Shown piece by piece: positions 8,816 to 17,255 of a stretch of DNA of 64,000 nucleotides. The notes under the pieces are model-generated. The model was given only the letters and a program-made list of their open reading frames with translations, was not told the DNA's origin and did not search any database. A program made the translations under genes and the position numbers. The stretch lies in NCBI RefSeq assembly GCF_001579805.1, contig NZ_CP014546.1, forward strand, positions 4,216,001 to 4,280,000. Reading direction: 5' to 3'. How positions within the stretch are numbered: position 1 is the stretch's first letter; each line of letters begins with the position of its first letter. Source of the DNA: Pseudomonas azotoformans. Its GTDB lineage: Bacteria; Pseudomonadota; Gammaproteobacteria; Pseudomonadales; Pseudomonadaceae.

Positions 8816-9820
8816 ATGAAAGCCATCACCCTGCAAACCTATGGCGGCCCGCAAGTCGCGCAATTACAGCTGGATGCGCCCAAACCGCAATGCGTGGCGG
8901 ACCATGTGCTGATCAAAGTGGCGTGCGCCGGGATCAACTTCATGGACATTCATACGCGCCAGGGCAAATATGCCCAGTCGACGACCTACCCGGTGCGTCT
9001 GCCCTGCACCTTGGGCATGGAGGGCGCGGGCGTGGTGGTGGATGTGGGCGACGGCGTCAACCATTTGGCCGTAGGTGATCGGGTGGCTTGGTGCATCGCT
9101 TGGGGTGCCTATGCCGAATATGCGCTGGTACCTGTGGCCAAGGTCGCGCAGATTCCCAATGCCATCGCCTTCGATCAGGCGGCTGCGGCGATGTTCCAGG
9201 GCTGCACCGCGCATTATCTGATTAATGATGTGGCCCGCTTGGGCGCAGGCAGCACCTGCCTGGTGCACGCCGCCTCCGGCAGCATCGGTCAGCTGTTGGT
9301 GCAGATGGCCCGGCACTTGGGCGCTACGGTGTTCGCCACCGGCAGCACCGTCGAGAAATGCGCGATTGCCCAAGCACGCGGCGCCCATCAAGCCTGGCTG
9401 TATGACGACGGCCGCTTTGCCGACCGTGTGTTGCAGGCCACGCACGGGCAGGGCGTGGATGTGGTCTTCGACTCACTGGGCAAAAGCACCTTGCGCGACA
9501 GTTTTCGCGCTTGCCGTACACGCGGACTGATCGTCAATTACGGCAATGTCTCGGGTTCGCTGACGGACCTGGATCCTATTGAACTGGGCGAAGCGGGCTC
9601 ATTGTTTCTGACGCGTCCACGGCTGGCGGACCACATGGCTGATGGTGCCACCGTGCAGCGACGGGCAAATGCGGTGTTTTCGGCAATGCTTGAAGGGGCT
9701 TTGACGGTGGAAATCGAAGGGCATTACACGCTGGAGACCGTGCAGCAGGTGCATGCGCGCATCGAAGCGCGGCAACAGATCGGCAAGGCCGTGCTGTGGG
9801 TCGACCGCGACCTGCATTAA
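8816..9820 (+). CDS. NADPH:quinone oxidoreductase-like (MDR superfamily)
   Basis: A 334-residue medium-chain dehydrogenase/reductase. It has an N-terminal GroES-like domain (A-G-I-N-F-M-D, G-M-E-G-A-G-V-V near residue 65) and a Rossmann domain with V-H-A-A-S-G-S-I-G-Q-L-L, the signature of zinc-free quinone oxidoreductases. No catalytic zinc Cys/His set is evident. The ATG at 8816 is chosen because GGAG lies 9 bases upstream and the MDR fold begins here. It probably reduces quinones or other electrophilic carbonyls in the cytoplasm under control of the divergent LysR. Confidence 0.85.
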   Translation: MKAITLQTYGGPQVAQLQLDAPKPQCVADHVLIKVACAGINFMDIHTRQGKYAQSTTYPVRLPCTLGMEGAGVVVDVGDGVNHLAVGDRVAWCIAWGAYAEYALVPVAKVAQIPNAIAFDQAAAAMFQGCTAHYLINDVARLGAGSTCLVHAASGSIGQLLVQMARHLGATVFATGSTVEKCAIAQARGAHQAWLYDDGRFADRVLQATHGQGVDVVFDSLGKSTLRDSFRACRTRGLIVNYGNVSGSLTDLDPIELGEAGSLFLTRPRLADHMADGATVQRRANAVFSAMLEGALTVEIEGHYTLETVQQVHARIEARQQIGKAVLWVDRDLH

Positions 9821-9829
9821 ACGAGGGCG

Positions 9830-9857
9830 AAAAAAAACCGGCTGATCAGGCCGGTTT
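9830..9857 (-). terminator. Rho-independent terminator for the repeat-protein gene
   Basis: The 8-bp stem AAACCGGC / GCCGGTTT (9835-9842 and 9850-9857) has a 7-base loop. Read on the minus strand it is followed by a run of eight T, 25 bases after the repeat-protein stop. It may also stop transcription from the convergent oxidoreductase gene. Confidence 0.85.
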
Positions 9858-9881
9858 GGGGTTCCCGCCAGCAGCGCGGGA

Positions 9882-10268
9882 TTAAACGTTATTGCCTTGC
9901 AGACGATCAGCACCGCCTTCAGCCAAGCCACGTTCTTGCAGACGATCAGCACCGCCTTCAGCCAAGCCACGTTCTTGCAGACGATCAGCACCGCCTTCAG
10001 CCAGGCCGCGTTCTTGCAGGCGATCAGCACCGCCTTCAGCCAGGCCACGTTCTTGCAGACGATCAGCGCCACCTTCGGCAACACGACGTTCCAGTAGGCG
10101 GTCCGAACCGTTTTCGGCAACGCGGTTACTTTGCAGGCGGTCCGAGCCACCTTCTGCAACACGGCTTTCAATCAGTCGATCCGAGCCGCCTTCAGCGACA
10201 ACAGGGTGAGCAAATGCGTTGGCAGCGAGTACCGAGAAAGCGAGGCTAAGCAAGATTTGGCGTTTCAT
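9882..10268 (-). CDS. Secreted protein of eight 13-residue tandem repeats
   Basis: A 128-residue protein. Residues 1-20 form a clear signal peptide ending A-N-A-F-A, followed by H-P-V. The rest is eight tandem units of 13 residues with consensus V/L-A-E-G-G-S/A-D-R-L-x-E-R-x; the last unit ends G-N-N-V. Units 1-3 are diverged (G-S-D-R-L), while units 4-8 are nearly identical (G-G-A-D-R-L-Q-E-R-G), implying recent duplication. There are no cysteines and no hydrophobic segments in the mature part, which is rich in Asp, Glu and Arg. Function unknown. It has its own promoter region and terminator. Confidence 0.75.
   Translation of the reverse strand: MKRQILLSLAFSVLAANAFAHPVVAEGGSDRLIESRVAEGGSDRLQSNRVAENGSDRLLERRVAEGGADRLQERGLAEGGADRLQERGLAEGGADRLQERGLAEGGADRLQERGLAEGGADRLQGNNV
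9894..10205 (-). repeat. 39-bp tandem repeats inside a gene
   Basis: About eight consecutive 39-bp units encode the 13-residue repeats. The units nearest the 3' end of the gene differ by only one or two bases, mostly silent (for example CCAAGCC versus CCAGGCC), while those next to the signal peptide are diverged. There are no spacers, so this is not a CRISPR array. Confidence 0.9.
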
Positions 10269-10413
10269 GTTGGTGTGCTCCGAGTGTTTTAGTTGGGTTG
10301 TTGCGGGTATGGGGTTGATGTTACGCGTTGCATTTTTTAAGAGAACTTCATTGGGCTGATGGTGACTATCGACGCCAGCGATGGCTCGTTTCGGCGAGCC
10401 ATCGCAAGCCCGG
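10269..10413. promoter_or_regulatory. Leader of the repeat-protein gene, with hairpin
   Basis: This gap precedes the repeat-protein start; CGGAG lies 8-12 bases before its ATG on the minus strand. At 10379-10404 a 10-bp perfect hairpin (CGATGGCTCG / CGAGCCATCG) follows the pirin stop. It lacks a T run, so it is only a possible transcript end. Confidence 0.45.
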
Positions 10414-11136
10414 TCATGGCATCTGCGGCAGTTCCTGCGGGCGCAGGTCGAACACCAGTACTTCGGCGTCCTCGCCCTGGCTCAAATGAATCTGCCGTTC
10501 ATCCCGCACGCGGGCGCCGTCGCCTTCCTGCAAGCGCTGGCCGTTGACTTCAACGCTGCCACGGGCCACATGGATGTACACGTGGCGATCCGGCGCCAGG
10601 TCCAGGGCGGCGGTTTCGTCGCCATTGAACAGCCCTGCATAGACCCGTGCGTCCTGGCGCACGCTGAGGGAGCCGTCGTTGCCATCCGGCGAGATAATCA
10701 GCTGCAAGCGCCCACGTTTCTGCGCCTCGCTGAAGTGCTCCTGCTGATAACGCGGTTCGGCGCCGGCTTCATTGGGCACGATCCAGATCTGCAGGAAGTG
10801 CACGCCACGGGTCTGGCTGTGGTTGAACTCGCTATGGGCCACGCCGCTGCCGGCGCTCATCAGTTGCACATCGCCTGGACGGATCACCGAGCCGGTGCCC
10901 AGGGTGTCTTTGTGTTCCAGCGCGCCTTCCAGCACATAGGAGAAGATCTCCATGTCGCGGTGCGGGTGCTGGCCAAAGCCTTTGCCGGCCGCGACGCGGT
11001 CATCGTTGATCACCAGAAGGTCGGAAAAACCCTGTTCTTTCGGGTTCCAGTAGTTGGCAAACGAGAAGGTGTGGAACGACTTCAACCAACCGTGATTGGC
11101 GGCGCCGCGTTCGGAAGCTTTGCGAAGGGTCAGCAT
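10414..11136 (-). CDS. Pirin-family protein (YhhW-like)
   Basis: A 240-residue bicupin of the pirin family. The metal ligands are visible: H-P-H-R-D near residue 58 and H-S-E near residue 101, in the contexts G-F-G-Q-H-P-H-R-D and G-V-A-H-S-E-F-N. Bacterial pirins of this type (for example YhhW) have quercetin 2,3-dioxygenase activity in vitro, but their physiological role is open. It is divergent from a GlxA-type regulator with a 180-bp shared promoter region. Confidence 0.88.
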   Translation of the reverse strand: MLTLRKASERGAANHGWLKSFHTFSFANYWNPKEQGFSDLLVINDDRVAAGKGFGQHPHRDMEIFSYVLEGALEHKDTLGTGSVIRPGDVQLMSAGSGVAHSEFNHSQTRGVHFLQIWIVPNEAGAEPRYQQEHFSEAQKRGRLQLIISPDGNDGSLSVRQDARVYAGLFNGDETAALDLAPDRHVYIHVARGSVEVNGQRLQEGDGARVRDERQIHLSQGEDAEVLVFDLRPQELPQMP

Positions 11137-11316
11137 GGTCTTATCCTCAAGTGGGAGCGGGCTGCAACATGCAGGGCTCCGGCGTTGAGAAGAAGGTTAA
11201 TGGTTATCCTAAGATTCATTAATAAGCTGAAATCTGAATAACTGTCTCATTCAGGTTGACAGTGGTGAACGTGTAATAATGGCCGCCGCATTCCTTATCG
11301 ATGGACCTTTCTTGTT

Positions 11317-12267
11317 ATGAAAACCGTGGCCATGGCGCTGTTTCCGGACTTCCTCCTGCTCGACATGGCCGGGCCGCTCGAAGTGTTTTCCATTGCCAAT
11401 CGCTACCTGCCAGCGGCGGATCACTATCAGATCCTAACCCTCGGCACCGAGCCTGGCCCGTTGCGCGCCTCCAATGGCGTCGCGGTACAGACCGACCTGC
11501 TGCTGGACCAGGCCCAGGATGCCTACGACCTGCTGCTGGTGCCCGGTGGTCCAGGTGCCTACAACGAATGCCACCCCGCGTTATTGCCCTGGCTCAGGGC
11601 CGCGGCGCCACGGGCACGGCGCTTTGGTTCGATCTGCACAGGCGCCTTTGTACTCGGGCATGCCGGGCTGTTGGACGGTCATCGCGTGACCACCCACTGG
11701 CACTACACCGAGCGGCTGATCAAGGCGTTCCCCAAGGCGATTGTCGAAACCGACCGTATCTATTTGCAGGACGGGCGTCTGATCACCTCGGGTGGCGTCA
11801 CGGCGGGTATCGACCTCGCGCTGTCAGTGGTAGCCCAGGACCACGGCAAGCAGGTCGCCGTCGAAGTGGCCAAGGTGCTGCTGGTGGTGATGAAACGCCA
11901 GGGCGGCCAGGCGCAGTTCAGCCCGATGACGGCGGCGGTGGCGCCCCAGGAAACCGCAATTACCCGCGTGCAGCAGCATGTGCTGGAGCATCTCGACCAA
12001 GCCTTCACCATCGAGTCCATGGCTGAGCTGGCCGGCATGAGCGCGCGGCATTTTGCGCGGCTATTCGCCAAGGATGTGCAGATGACGCCGATGGCATTCC
12101 TGCAAGGCGCGCGCATCGACCGCGCCCGGCAATTGCTGGAAACCACCGACCTGCCGCTCAAGACCGTGGCTTTTCACGCAGGCTTCGGCAGCGTGCGGCA
12201 CATGCGTTTTCTGTTCAGTGAAAAACTGGGCCTCAACCCGACCCAATACCGACAGCAGTTCAGTTAA
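11317..12267 (+). CDS. GlxA-family regulator (DJ-1/PfpI plus AraC domains)
   Basis: A 316-residue protein. Residues 1-190 form a DJ-1/PfpI-like class I amidotransferase fold with the elbow S-I-C-T-G-A around residue 108. Residues about 215-312 hold the two AraC helix-turn-helices, including S-A-R-H-F-A-R-L-F and V-A-F-H-A-G-F-G-S. GlxA proteins are transcription activators or repressors whose DJ-1 domain is thought to sense a small molecule. The divergent pirin gene is a plausible target. Confidence 0.88.
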   Translation: MKTVAMALFPDFLLLDMAGPLEVFSIANRYLPAADHYQILTLGTEPGPLRASNGVAVQTDLLLDQAQDAYDLLLVPGGPGAYNECHPALLPWLRAAAPRARRFGSICTGAFVLGHAGLLDGHRVTTHWHYTERLIKAFPKAIVETDRIYLQDGRLITSGGVTAGIDLALSVVAQDHGKQVAVEVAKVLLVVMKRQGGQAQFSPMTAAVAPQETAITRVQQHVLEHLDQAFTIESMAELAGMSARHFARLFAKDVQMTPMAFLQGARIDRARQLLETTDLPLKTVAFHAGFGSVRHMRFLFSEKLGLNPTQYRQQFS

Positions 12268-12272
12268 CGACA

Positions 12273-12308
12273 GAATGTCCGTCTCGCGCACCCGAATGTC
12301 CGTATCGC
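12273..12308. promoter_or_regulatory. Two direct repeats GAATGTCCGTxTCGC, 21 bp apart
   Basis: The 15-mers at 12273-12287 and 12294-12308 differ at one position and are spaced by exactly two helical turns. They sit between glxA and the winged-helix/ATPase gene. This is the usual geometry of AraC-type or other tandem binding sites, so they may be an operator for either neighbour. Confidence 0.45.
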
Positions 12309-12415
12309 TCCCCGCGCCAGCATTGTCCTGTCATCGCCAACTGGCAAGATAGCGGCAAGCCCATGGAAAAGGATGCGCGAACGCCCAAGGCCGGGTGTTT
12401 CAGCGCTTTACACAG

Positions 12416-13885
12416 ATGAACAACCCGCAGGCGATTGAGGCTGAAGGCACGGTGCGTTTCGGCGCCTATGTCTTTCACCGGCAACAACGTCTGGTCAGCA
12501 AGGCAGGCTGGCCGGTGCCGTTGGGTGGGAGGGCGCTGGATATCCTCACGACGTTGCTCGAAGCGCCTGGGCAGTACATCAGCAAGGCCACCTTGATCGA
12601 GCGCGTGTGGCCGAACAGTGTGGTGGAAGAAAACAACCTGCGGGTGCACATCGCTGCACTGCGTCGCGCCCTTGACGGGCAGCGCTTCATTCTCAACGAT
12701 CCGCAGCGTGGCTACTGTTTTGCAGCCGCTGTGCACGGCGTTGTGCCGGCCACGTTACCCCGGCATAACCTCGCCGTACGCCTTAGTCCGGTGATGGGCT
12801 GCGATGAACTGTTGGGTGTGCTGGTGCGGCGCTTGTCCGGCCAACGCCTGATGACGCTCACCGGGTGTGCCGGCGTGGGCAAGAGCAGCCTGGCCCTGGC
12901 GTTGGCCGAGCGGGTGCTGCCGCGTTATCGGGACGGCGTGTGGTGGGTCGACCTGGCCACGGTGGAAGCGCCGATGAGCATGTTGCGCCACCTGGCTTTG
13001 GTGCTGCATCTTGAACCCTGCGCCAGTGCGGCTGAACTGGGCCGGCAATTGGCGACCCGTCAGTTGCTGCTGGTGCTGGACGGTGCCGACTTGCTGCTCG
13101 GCGCCTGCCGTCACCTGGTGCGCGTGCTACGCGAAGCGGCGCCCCAGGTCAGTGTACTGGTCAGCAGCCGTGAAACCCTGCAAGTCCCCGGCGAATGGGT
13201 GCAGCGCGTGCCCCGGCTGGCGGTGCCTGCGCCGTCAATGCTGGGCAGTGTCGAGGAGGCGATGGTAAACCCTGCGGTGCAAGTGTTCGTCGCCCGAGTA
13301 CGTGCGGCTCAGCAAGGCTTTGTGCTGCGGCCTCAGGACCTGGCCCCGCTGCGTGACATCTGCCGGCGCCTGGATGGTATTCCCCTGGCCCTGGAGCTGG
13401 CGGCCGCTCAAGTGGACGCCCTGGGTGTGCGGGGATTGCAGCAGCAATTGTGCAAAGGCGTACAGGTACTGAGCCGGGGCCGGCGTACGGCGGTGGAACG
13501 TCATCAATCCCTGAGCGCCGCCCTGGACTGGACTTACCAGCGCTTGAGCCTGCCGGAGCGCTGGCTGTTCCTCCAATTGAGCCTGTTCAAGATGGCCGTC
13601 ACCTTGCCCACCTTGAGCGAATTGGTCACCGGCACCGAGTTGGAACATGCCGACCTGGCCTACCTGCTGGAGCGTCTGGTCAGTACTTCGTTGCTGAGCC
13701 TTGAACCGGGCCCTGGCAATGCCCGTTACCGCCTGCTCAACTGCGTGCGCAGCTATGCCCTGACGCAATTGCGCGACCCGATGCAGGTCGCGCGTTTGCA
13801 GCAGGGCTATGGGCATTACCTGGGGCCGTTTTCAGGCCGGCCGTTTGTCCTGCAACTCGTCGAGCAGGCGGCGTACGCGGACTAG
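12416..13885 (+). CDS. Winged-helix/STAND ATPase regulator, short form
   Basis: A 489-residue protein. An N-terminal winged helix (about 8-100, ending D-P-Q-R-G-Y-C-F) precedes an NB-ARC-like ATPase with P-loop G-C-A-G-V-G-K-S-S (about 152-160) and L-L-L-V-L-D-G-A-D as Walker B. It ends near residue 489 without the TPR-like half seen in its 920-residue convergent paralogue. The last residues are read from DNA that on the other strand encodes the paralogue's C-terminus (54-bp overlap). The ATG at 12416 aligns with the paralogue's start; an upstream GTG at 12395 is possible. Probably a signal-gated transcription regulator, possibly truncated. Confidence 0.7.
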   Translation: MNNPQAIEAEGTVRFGAYVFHRQQRLVSKAGWPVPLGGRALDILTTLLEAPGQYISKATLIERVWPNSVVEENNLRVHIAALRRALDGQRFILNDPQRGYCFAAAVHGVVPATLPRHNLAVRLSPVMGCDELLGVLVRRLSGQRLMTLTGCAGVGKSSLALALAERVLPRYRDGVWWVDLATVEAPMSMLRHLALVLHLEPCASAAELGRQLATRQLLLVLDGADLLLGACRHLVRVLREAAPQVSVLVSSRETLQVPGEWVQRVPRLAVPAPSMLGSVEEAMVNPAVQVFVARVRAAQQGFVLRPQDLAPLRDICRRLDGIPLALELAAAQVDALGVRGLQQQLCKGVQVLSRGRRTAVERHQSLSAALDWTYQRLSLPERWLFLQLSLFKMAVTLPTLSELVTGTELEHADLAYLLERLVSTSLLSLEPGPGNARYRLLNCVRSYALTQLRDPMQVARLQQGYGHYLGPFSGRPFVLQLVEQAAYAD

Positions 13886-16594
13886 GTCCTGGGTGGCAAA
13901 GCCTTCAGTGAACCGCGCGTAAATCGAACTCAGCAGATCCCGCGCCGGCTGCACGCGGCCTTGCGCCTGCCACAGCCTTGCCAGTGAGGTGGCACAGCGC
14001 AACTCCCAGGCAAGCGCGCCTTGCTGGTGTGCCAGGCCCAAGGCTTCCAGCAGCAGCGTTTCGGCCGCACGGCGATCTGTCAGGCTGTCTGCACGCACCC
14101 TTAGAATCTCCGGGGTACACCAACCTGCGAGGCCATTTCTGGCGCGTTCAAATAGCCCGTCACTGACCTCGATGGCGTTGAACGTCACCAGGATGTCCTC
14201 GACCAGGCCCAGCCCCTGCACATCGGCCATCGGCAACGTGCCTTCGTAGCAGCGCGCCCAAGTCTGGAACAGCTGCACCGAGTGCTTTTGCGATTGTTGC
14301 AACAGTTGGTCCAACTGCTCGCGTGCCACCTTGTTGTCGCCGTTGTAGTAGGCGATGACCACCCCGGCCAGGGCCAGGGTATAGCAGATCGACGTGCCAT
14401 GATTGATGTTCAAGGCCAGCGCCAACGCCTGGCTTGCGGTGCGCCACGCGCGCTCCGGGTAACCCCGCAGCCACAGGATGCGCGCGAGGATGGTCAACGA
14501 GGCGACGCTCTGGTCGTACTGCACGCCAAAACCGTGGGTAAAACGGTTGAGGTGACCGCTGTGGGCCATGCGCTGGATCACCTGCTCAGCATTGTGCTGC
14601 GCCAGTGCCTGGTTGCCGGCGAAGTGTTGCGCTAATACCCGCAGGCGTTGGGCGCTGAGGGCCAACAGGGGCTCGGCCTCGGGACCCAGGCGGTCGAAGT
14701 GCAGGCTTTGCGCCAAGGCCTCACGGTAGTCGCCGCAGCACAGGTTCACGGCCATGTATCCCGACACCGCACGCAGTTGGCCTGCCAGGTCCTTGCCGGC
14801 TTCCGCCAGGCGCCGGGCGCAACGGAAGGCTTCGATGGTCTGCGGCGTGCCGCCTTGGGTGTGATAGGAAAAACTGCCCAGCGCCAGCTGCAACGCCATG
14901 TTCAAGCGCTGGCTCGGTGTCCTTGACTCGCCCAGCCGTGCCAGGGCCTTGCCCACGTACAAACCCTGGTCACGCAGCAGCGACAGCTCCTGCCACAACG
15001 GCATCGCACTCACCGTGAGGCGCATGCCCAGCACGTGCACACCCTGGTCACTCAGGCTCCAGTCGAGGGCGGCACGGATGTCTTCGCGCAGGGGCGCGTA
15101 GCGGTCGATCCAGGGTTGGGTCGCGGTCAGTTCCCAATCGTCCTGGGCCTGGTGCATCAGCGCCAGGCAGCGTTCGGCGTGGCGCTCGCGGGTGATGTCG
15201 AGTTCATCGGCGACGCTGAGTTTCTCCAGGGCGTAGGTGCGGGTGATGTCCAGCAGGCGATAGACCATCTCGTCATCGCCGGCTTCCACATTGAGCAGGG
15301 ATTTGGCGACCAATTGAGTGATGGAGCCCAACACTTCGGTCGGTGCAATCTTTTCCCCGGCAATCACCGCTGCCGCGCTGGCCAGGCTGAAACCGCCGCG
15401 AAACACCGCCAGGCGCCGCAGGCAGATCTGTTCGCAGGCGGTCAGCAGCTCAAAGCTCCAGTCCAGCGTGGCGCGCAGGGTTTGATGGCGGGGCAGGGCG
15501 TTGCGCCGGCCACGGGTCAGCAGGCGGAAATTGTCCTCCATCTGCACCAATAGCCCTGGCAAGCCAAAGCGCTCGATCTGCGCCGCCACCAACTCGATCG
15601 CCAACGGAATGCCGTCCAGGCGCTGGCAGATATCGATTGCCAGCGGCAGCTCGGCTTCGCTCAGTTCAAAGCTGTCCTGATGGGACATGGCCCGCTCGAT
15701 CAACAATTGCAGGGCGGGGTAGCCCAGTGCCTGCGCGCGGTTGCCGGTGACGGGCGGGCAGGCCAGCGGTTCCAGGCGCTGCACGGACTCGCCCTCGGCG
15801 CGCAATGCCTCCCGGCTGGTGGCCAGGATGTGCAGCCTGGGCGCATGGCGTAGCAGGGTCTCGCTGATCAGGGCGATGTCGTCAAGCAGGTGCTCGCAGT
15901 TGTCGATCACCAGCAGCAGTTGGCGTTCCTGCACGTTGCGCGCAAAGGTGGTCAAGGGTTCATGCTCGGCGTGGGGGAGATCGAGCAGGGCGGCCAGGTT
16001 GGGCAGGATCATCGACGGCGCGCTCAGTGGCGCCAGGTCGAGCAGGCGAATGCCGTCGCGGTAATGGCCGATCAGCAATTCCGCGACTCTCAGCGCGACG
16101 GTGGTCTTGCCGATACCGCCGGCGCCGGTCAGGGTGATAAAGCGTTGTTCCGGCAGTTGCTGCACCAGGCTGTCGATCAGGGCCTGGCGGCCGATCATCC
16201 GCGTACGGCGCAACGGCAGGTTGTGGCAAGGACGTTGTGGGGCACCTTCGGTGGGCGGCGTCATCGGTTCGATGCTCAGTGGCGTAACAAAACTGTAGCC
16301 GCGCTGGGCCACGGTCACGATATAGCGCTGCCCGGCCTGGCCATCGCCCAGGGCCTTGCGCAACGCCGCCATATGCACCCGCAGGTTGCCGTCTTCCACT
16401 ACGCTTTTGGGCCAGACGCGGGCGATCAATTCCTGCTTGCTCACCACATTGCCGGCCTGCTCCAGCAGGATCAGCAGGATATCCACCGCGCGCCGTCCCA
16501 AGCGCAACGGGCGACCCGCCTCCAGCACCAGGCGTTGGCGCGGGTGGATGCGATAGGGGCCGAAATGCACGGCCTGGTCGCCGGGATCGCTCAT
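13832..16594 (-). CDS. Winged-helix/STAND ATPase/TPR-type regulator
   Basis: A 920-residue protein: an OmpR-type winged helix (about 10-105, ending Q-R-G-Y-S-F), an NB-ARC/AAA-like ATPase with P-loop G-A-G-G-I-G-K-T-T (about 157-165) and Walker B L-L-L-V-I-D-N-C-E, then a long alpha-helical region of TPR/MalT-like repeats to the end. Such STAND proteins act as ligand-gated, ATP-dependent regulators in the cytoplasm. It shares the first two domains with the convergent 489-residue gene. The start codon follows a ribosome site of ordinary strength. Its inducer and targets cannot be read from sequence. Confidence 0.82.
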   Translation of the reverse strand: MSDPGDQAVHFGPYRIHPRQRLVLEAGRPLRLGRRAVDILLILLEQAGNVVSKQELIARVWPKSVVEDGNLRVHMAALRKALGDGQAGQRYIVTVAQRGYSFVTPLSIEPMTPPTEGAPQRPCHNLPLRRTRMIGRQALIDSLVQQLPEQRFITLTGAGGIGKTTVALRVAELLIGHYRDGIRLLDLAPLSAPSMILPNLAALLDLPHAEHEPLTTFARNVQERQLLLVIDNCEHLLDDIALISETLLRHAPRLHILATSREALRAEGESVQRLEPLACPPVTGNRAQALGYPALQLLIERAMSHQDSFELSEAELPLAIDICQRLDGIPLAIELVAAQIERFGLPGLLVQMEDNFRLLTRGRRNALPRHQTLRATLDWSFELLTACEQICLRRLAVFRGGFSLASAAAVIAGEKIAPTEVLGSITQLVAKSLLNVEAGDDEMVYRLLDITRTYALEKLSVADELDITRERHAERCLALMHQAQDDWELTATQPWIDRYAPLREDIRAALDWSLSDQGVHVLGMRLTVSAMPLWQELSLLRDQGLYVGKALARLGESRTPSQRLNMALQLALGSFSYHTQGGTPQTIEAFRCARRLAEAGKDLAGQLRAVSGYMAVNLCCGDYREALAQSLHFDRLGPEAEPLLALSAQRLRVLAQHFAGNQALAQHNAEQVIQRMAHSGHLNRFTHGFGVQYDQSVASLTILARILWLRGYPERAWRTASQALALALNINHGTSICYTLALAGVVIAYYNGDNKVAREQLDQLLQQSQKHSVQLFQTWARCYEGTLPMADVQGLGLVEDILVTFNAIEVSDGLFERARNGLAGWCTPEILRVRADSLTDRRAAETLLLEALGLAHQQGALAWELRCATSLARLWQAQGRVQPARDLLSSIYARFTEGFATQDLVRVRRLLDELQDKRPA

Positions 16595-16652
16595 GGGGGG
16601 CCATGCTCGAGAAATGGGGAGCGGCCAGCATATTCCAGGTACGCACCGACCA

Positions 16653-17051
16653 CTAGGCTGCGATCACTTGAGGCTTGTGGCGCGAGTGGTGATTTCGCCA
16701 GGTCATCGGGTTGACACCTTCGCTGCGGGTGAACATATGGCAGAAGTGCGCCTGGTCGCAAAAACCGCATTCCAGGCTGATTTGCGTCAGGCTCAGGGAC
16801 GAGCTGGTGATCAGTTCCTTGGCGCGCTGGATACGTTGTTGACGGATCCACTCCTGTGGCGACAACCCGGTGGTGCACTTGAACGCCCGGGAAAAATGGC
16901 TGCGCGACAACGCGCAGGCCTGGGCCAGGTCGGCAATGGCCAGGCTTTCGCCGAGGTTGGCCAGGATCAGTTGCTTGGCGATGCGCTCGCGCCGAGGGCA
17001 CAGGCCTCCGGTGGCGGACAAACGAGGGGCATATTGCTCGAGTCGGGCCAT
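16653..17051 (-). CDS. Short AraC-family regulator (DNA-binding domain only)
   Basis: A 132-residue protein that is essentially one AraC DNA-binding module with two helix-turn-helices (L-A-I-A-D-L-A-Q-A-C-A-L-S-R-S-H-F-S and I-S-L-E-C-G-F-C-D-Q-A-H-F). There is no N-terminal effector domain, so it resembles SoxS/MarA-type or stand-alone AraC activators whose level, not ligand binding, sets activity. The frame continues upstream to 17843, but that part is antisense to the LysR gene and is not believed. The ATG at 17051 has GCGGAT upstream. Confidence 0.72.
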   Translation of the reverse strand: MARLEQYAPRLSATGGLCPRRERIAKQLILANLGESLAIADLAQACALSRSHFSRAFKCTTGLSPQEWIRQQRIQRAKELITSSSLSLTQISLECGFCDQAHFCHMFTRSEGVNPMTWRNHHSRHKPQVIAA

Positions 17052-17255
17052 GACAAATATCCGCAGTCGATGGGAGCGTTCCCGGTGAATGGATGCAGTG
17101 TAGACGCCACTAATCTTGTTGCCGGACCGTCCGGCTGACGAGTTAATCGTTGTTAATTTCGCCAGGTGCGCAGGTGGAAAAGACAGCACAGGCATGCAAT
17201 GCAAGTCGGGTTTTGCGTGCTTATCTGTGGGCTTGCCAACCGTTTGGATAGCCCC

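Noticed and set aside
9894..10205. Tandem 39-bp units considered as a CRISPR array
   Set aside because: The units are contiguous, without spacers, and encode an in-frame repeated peptide.
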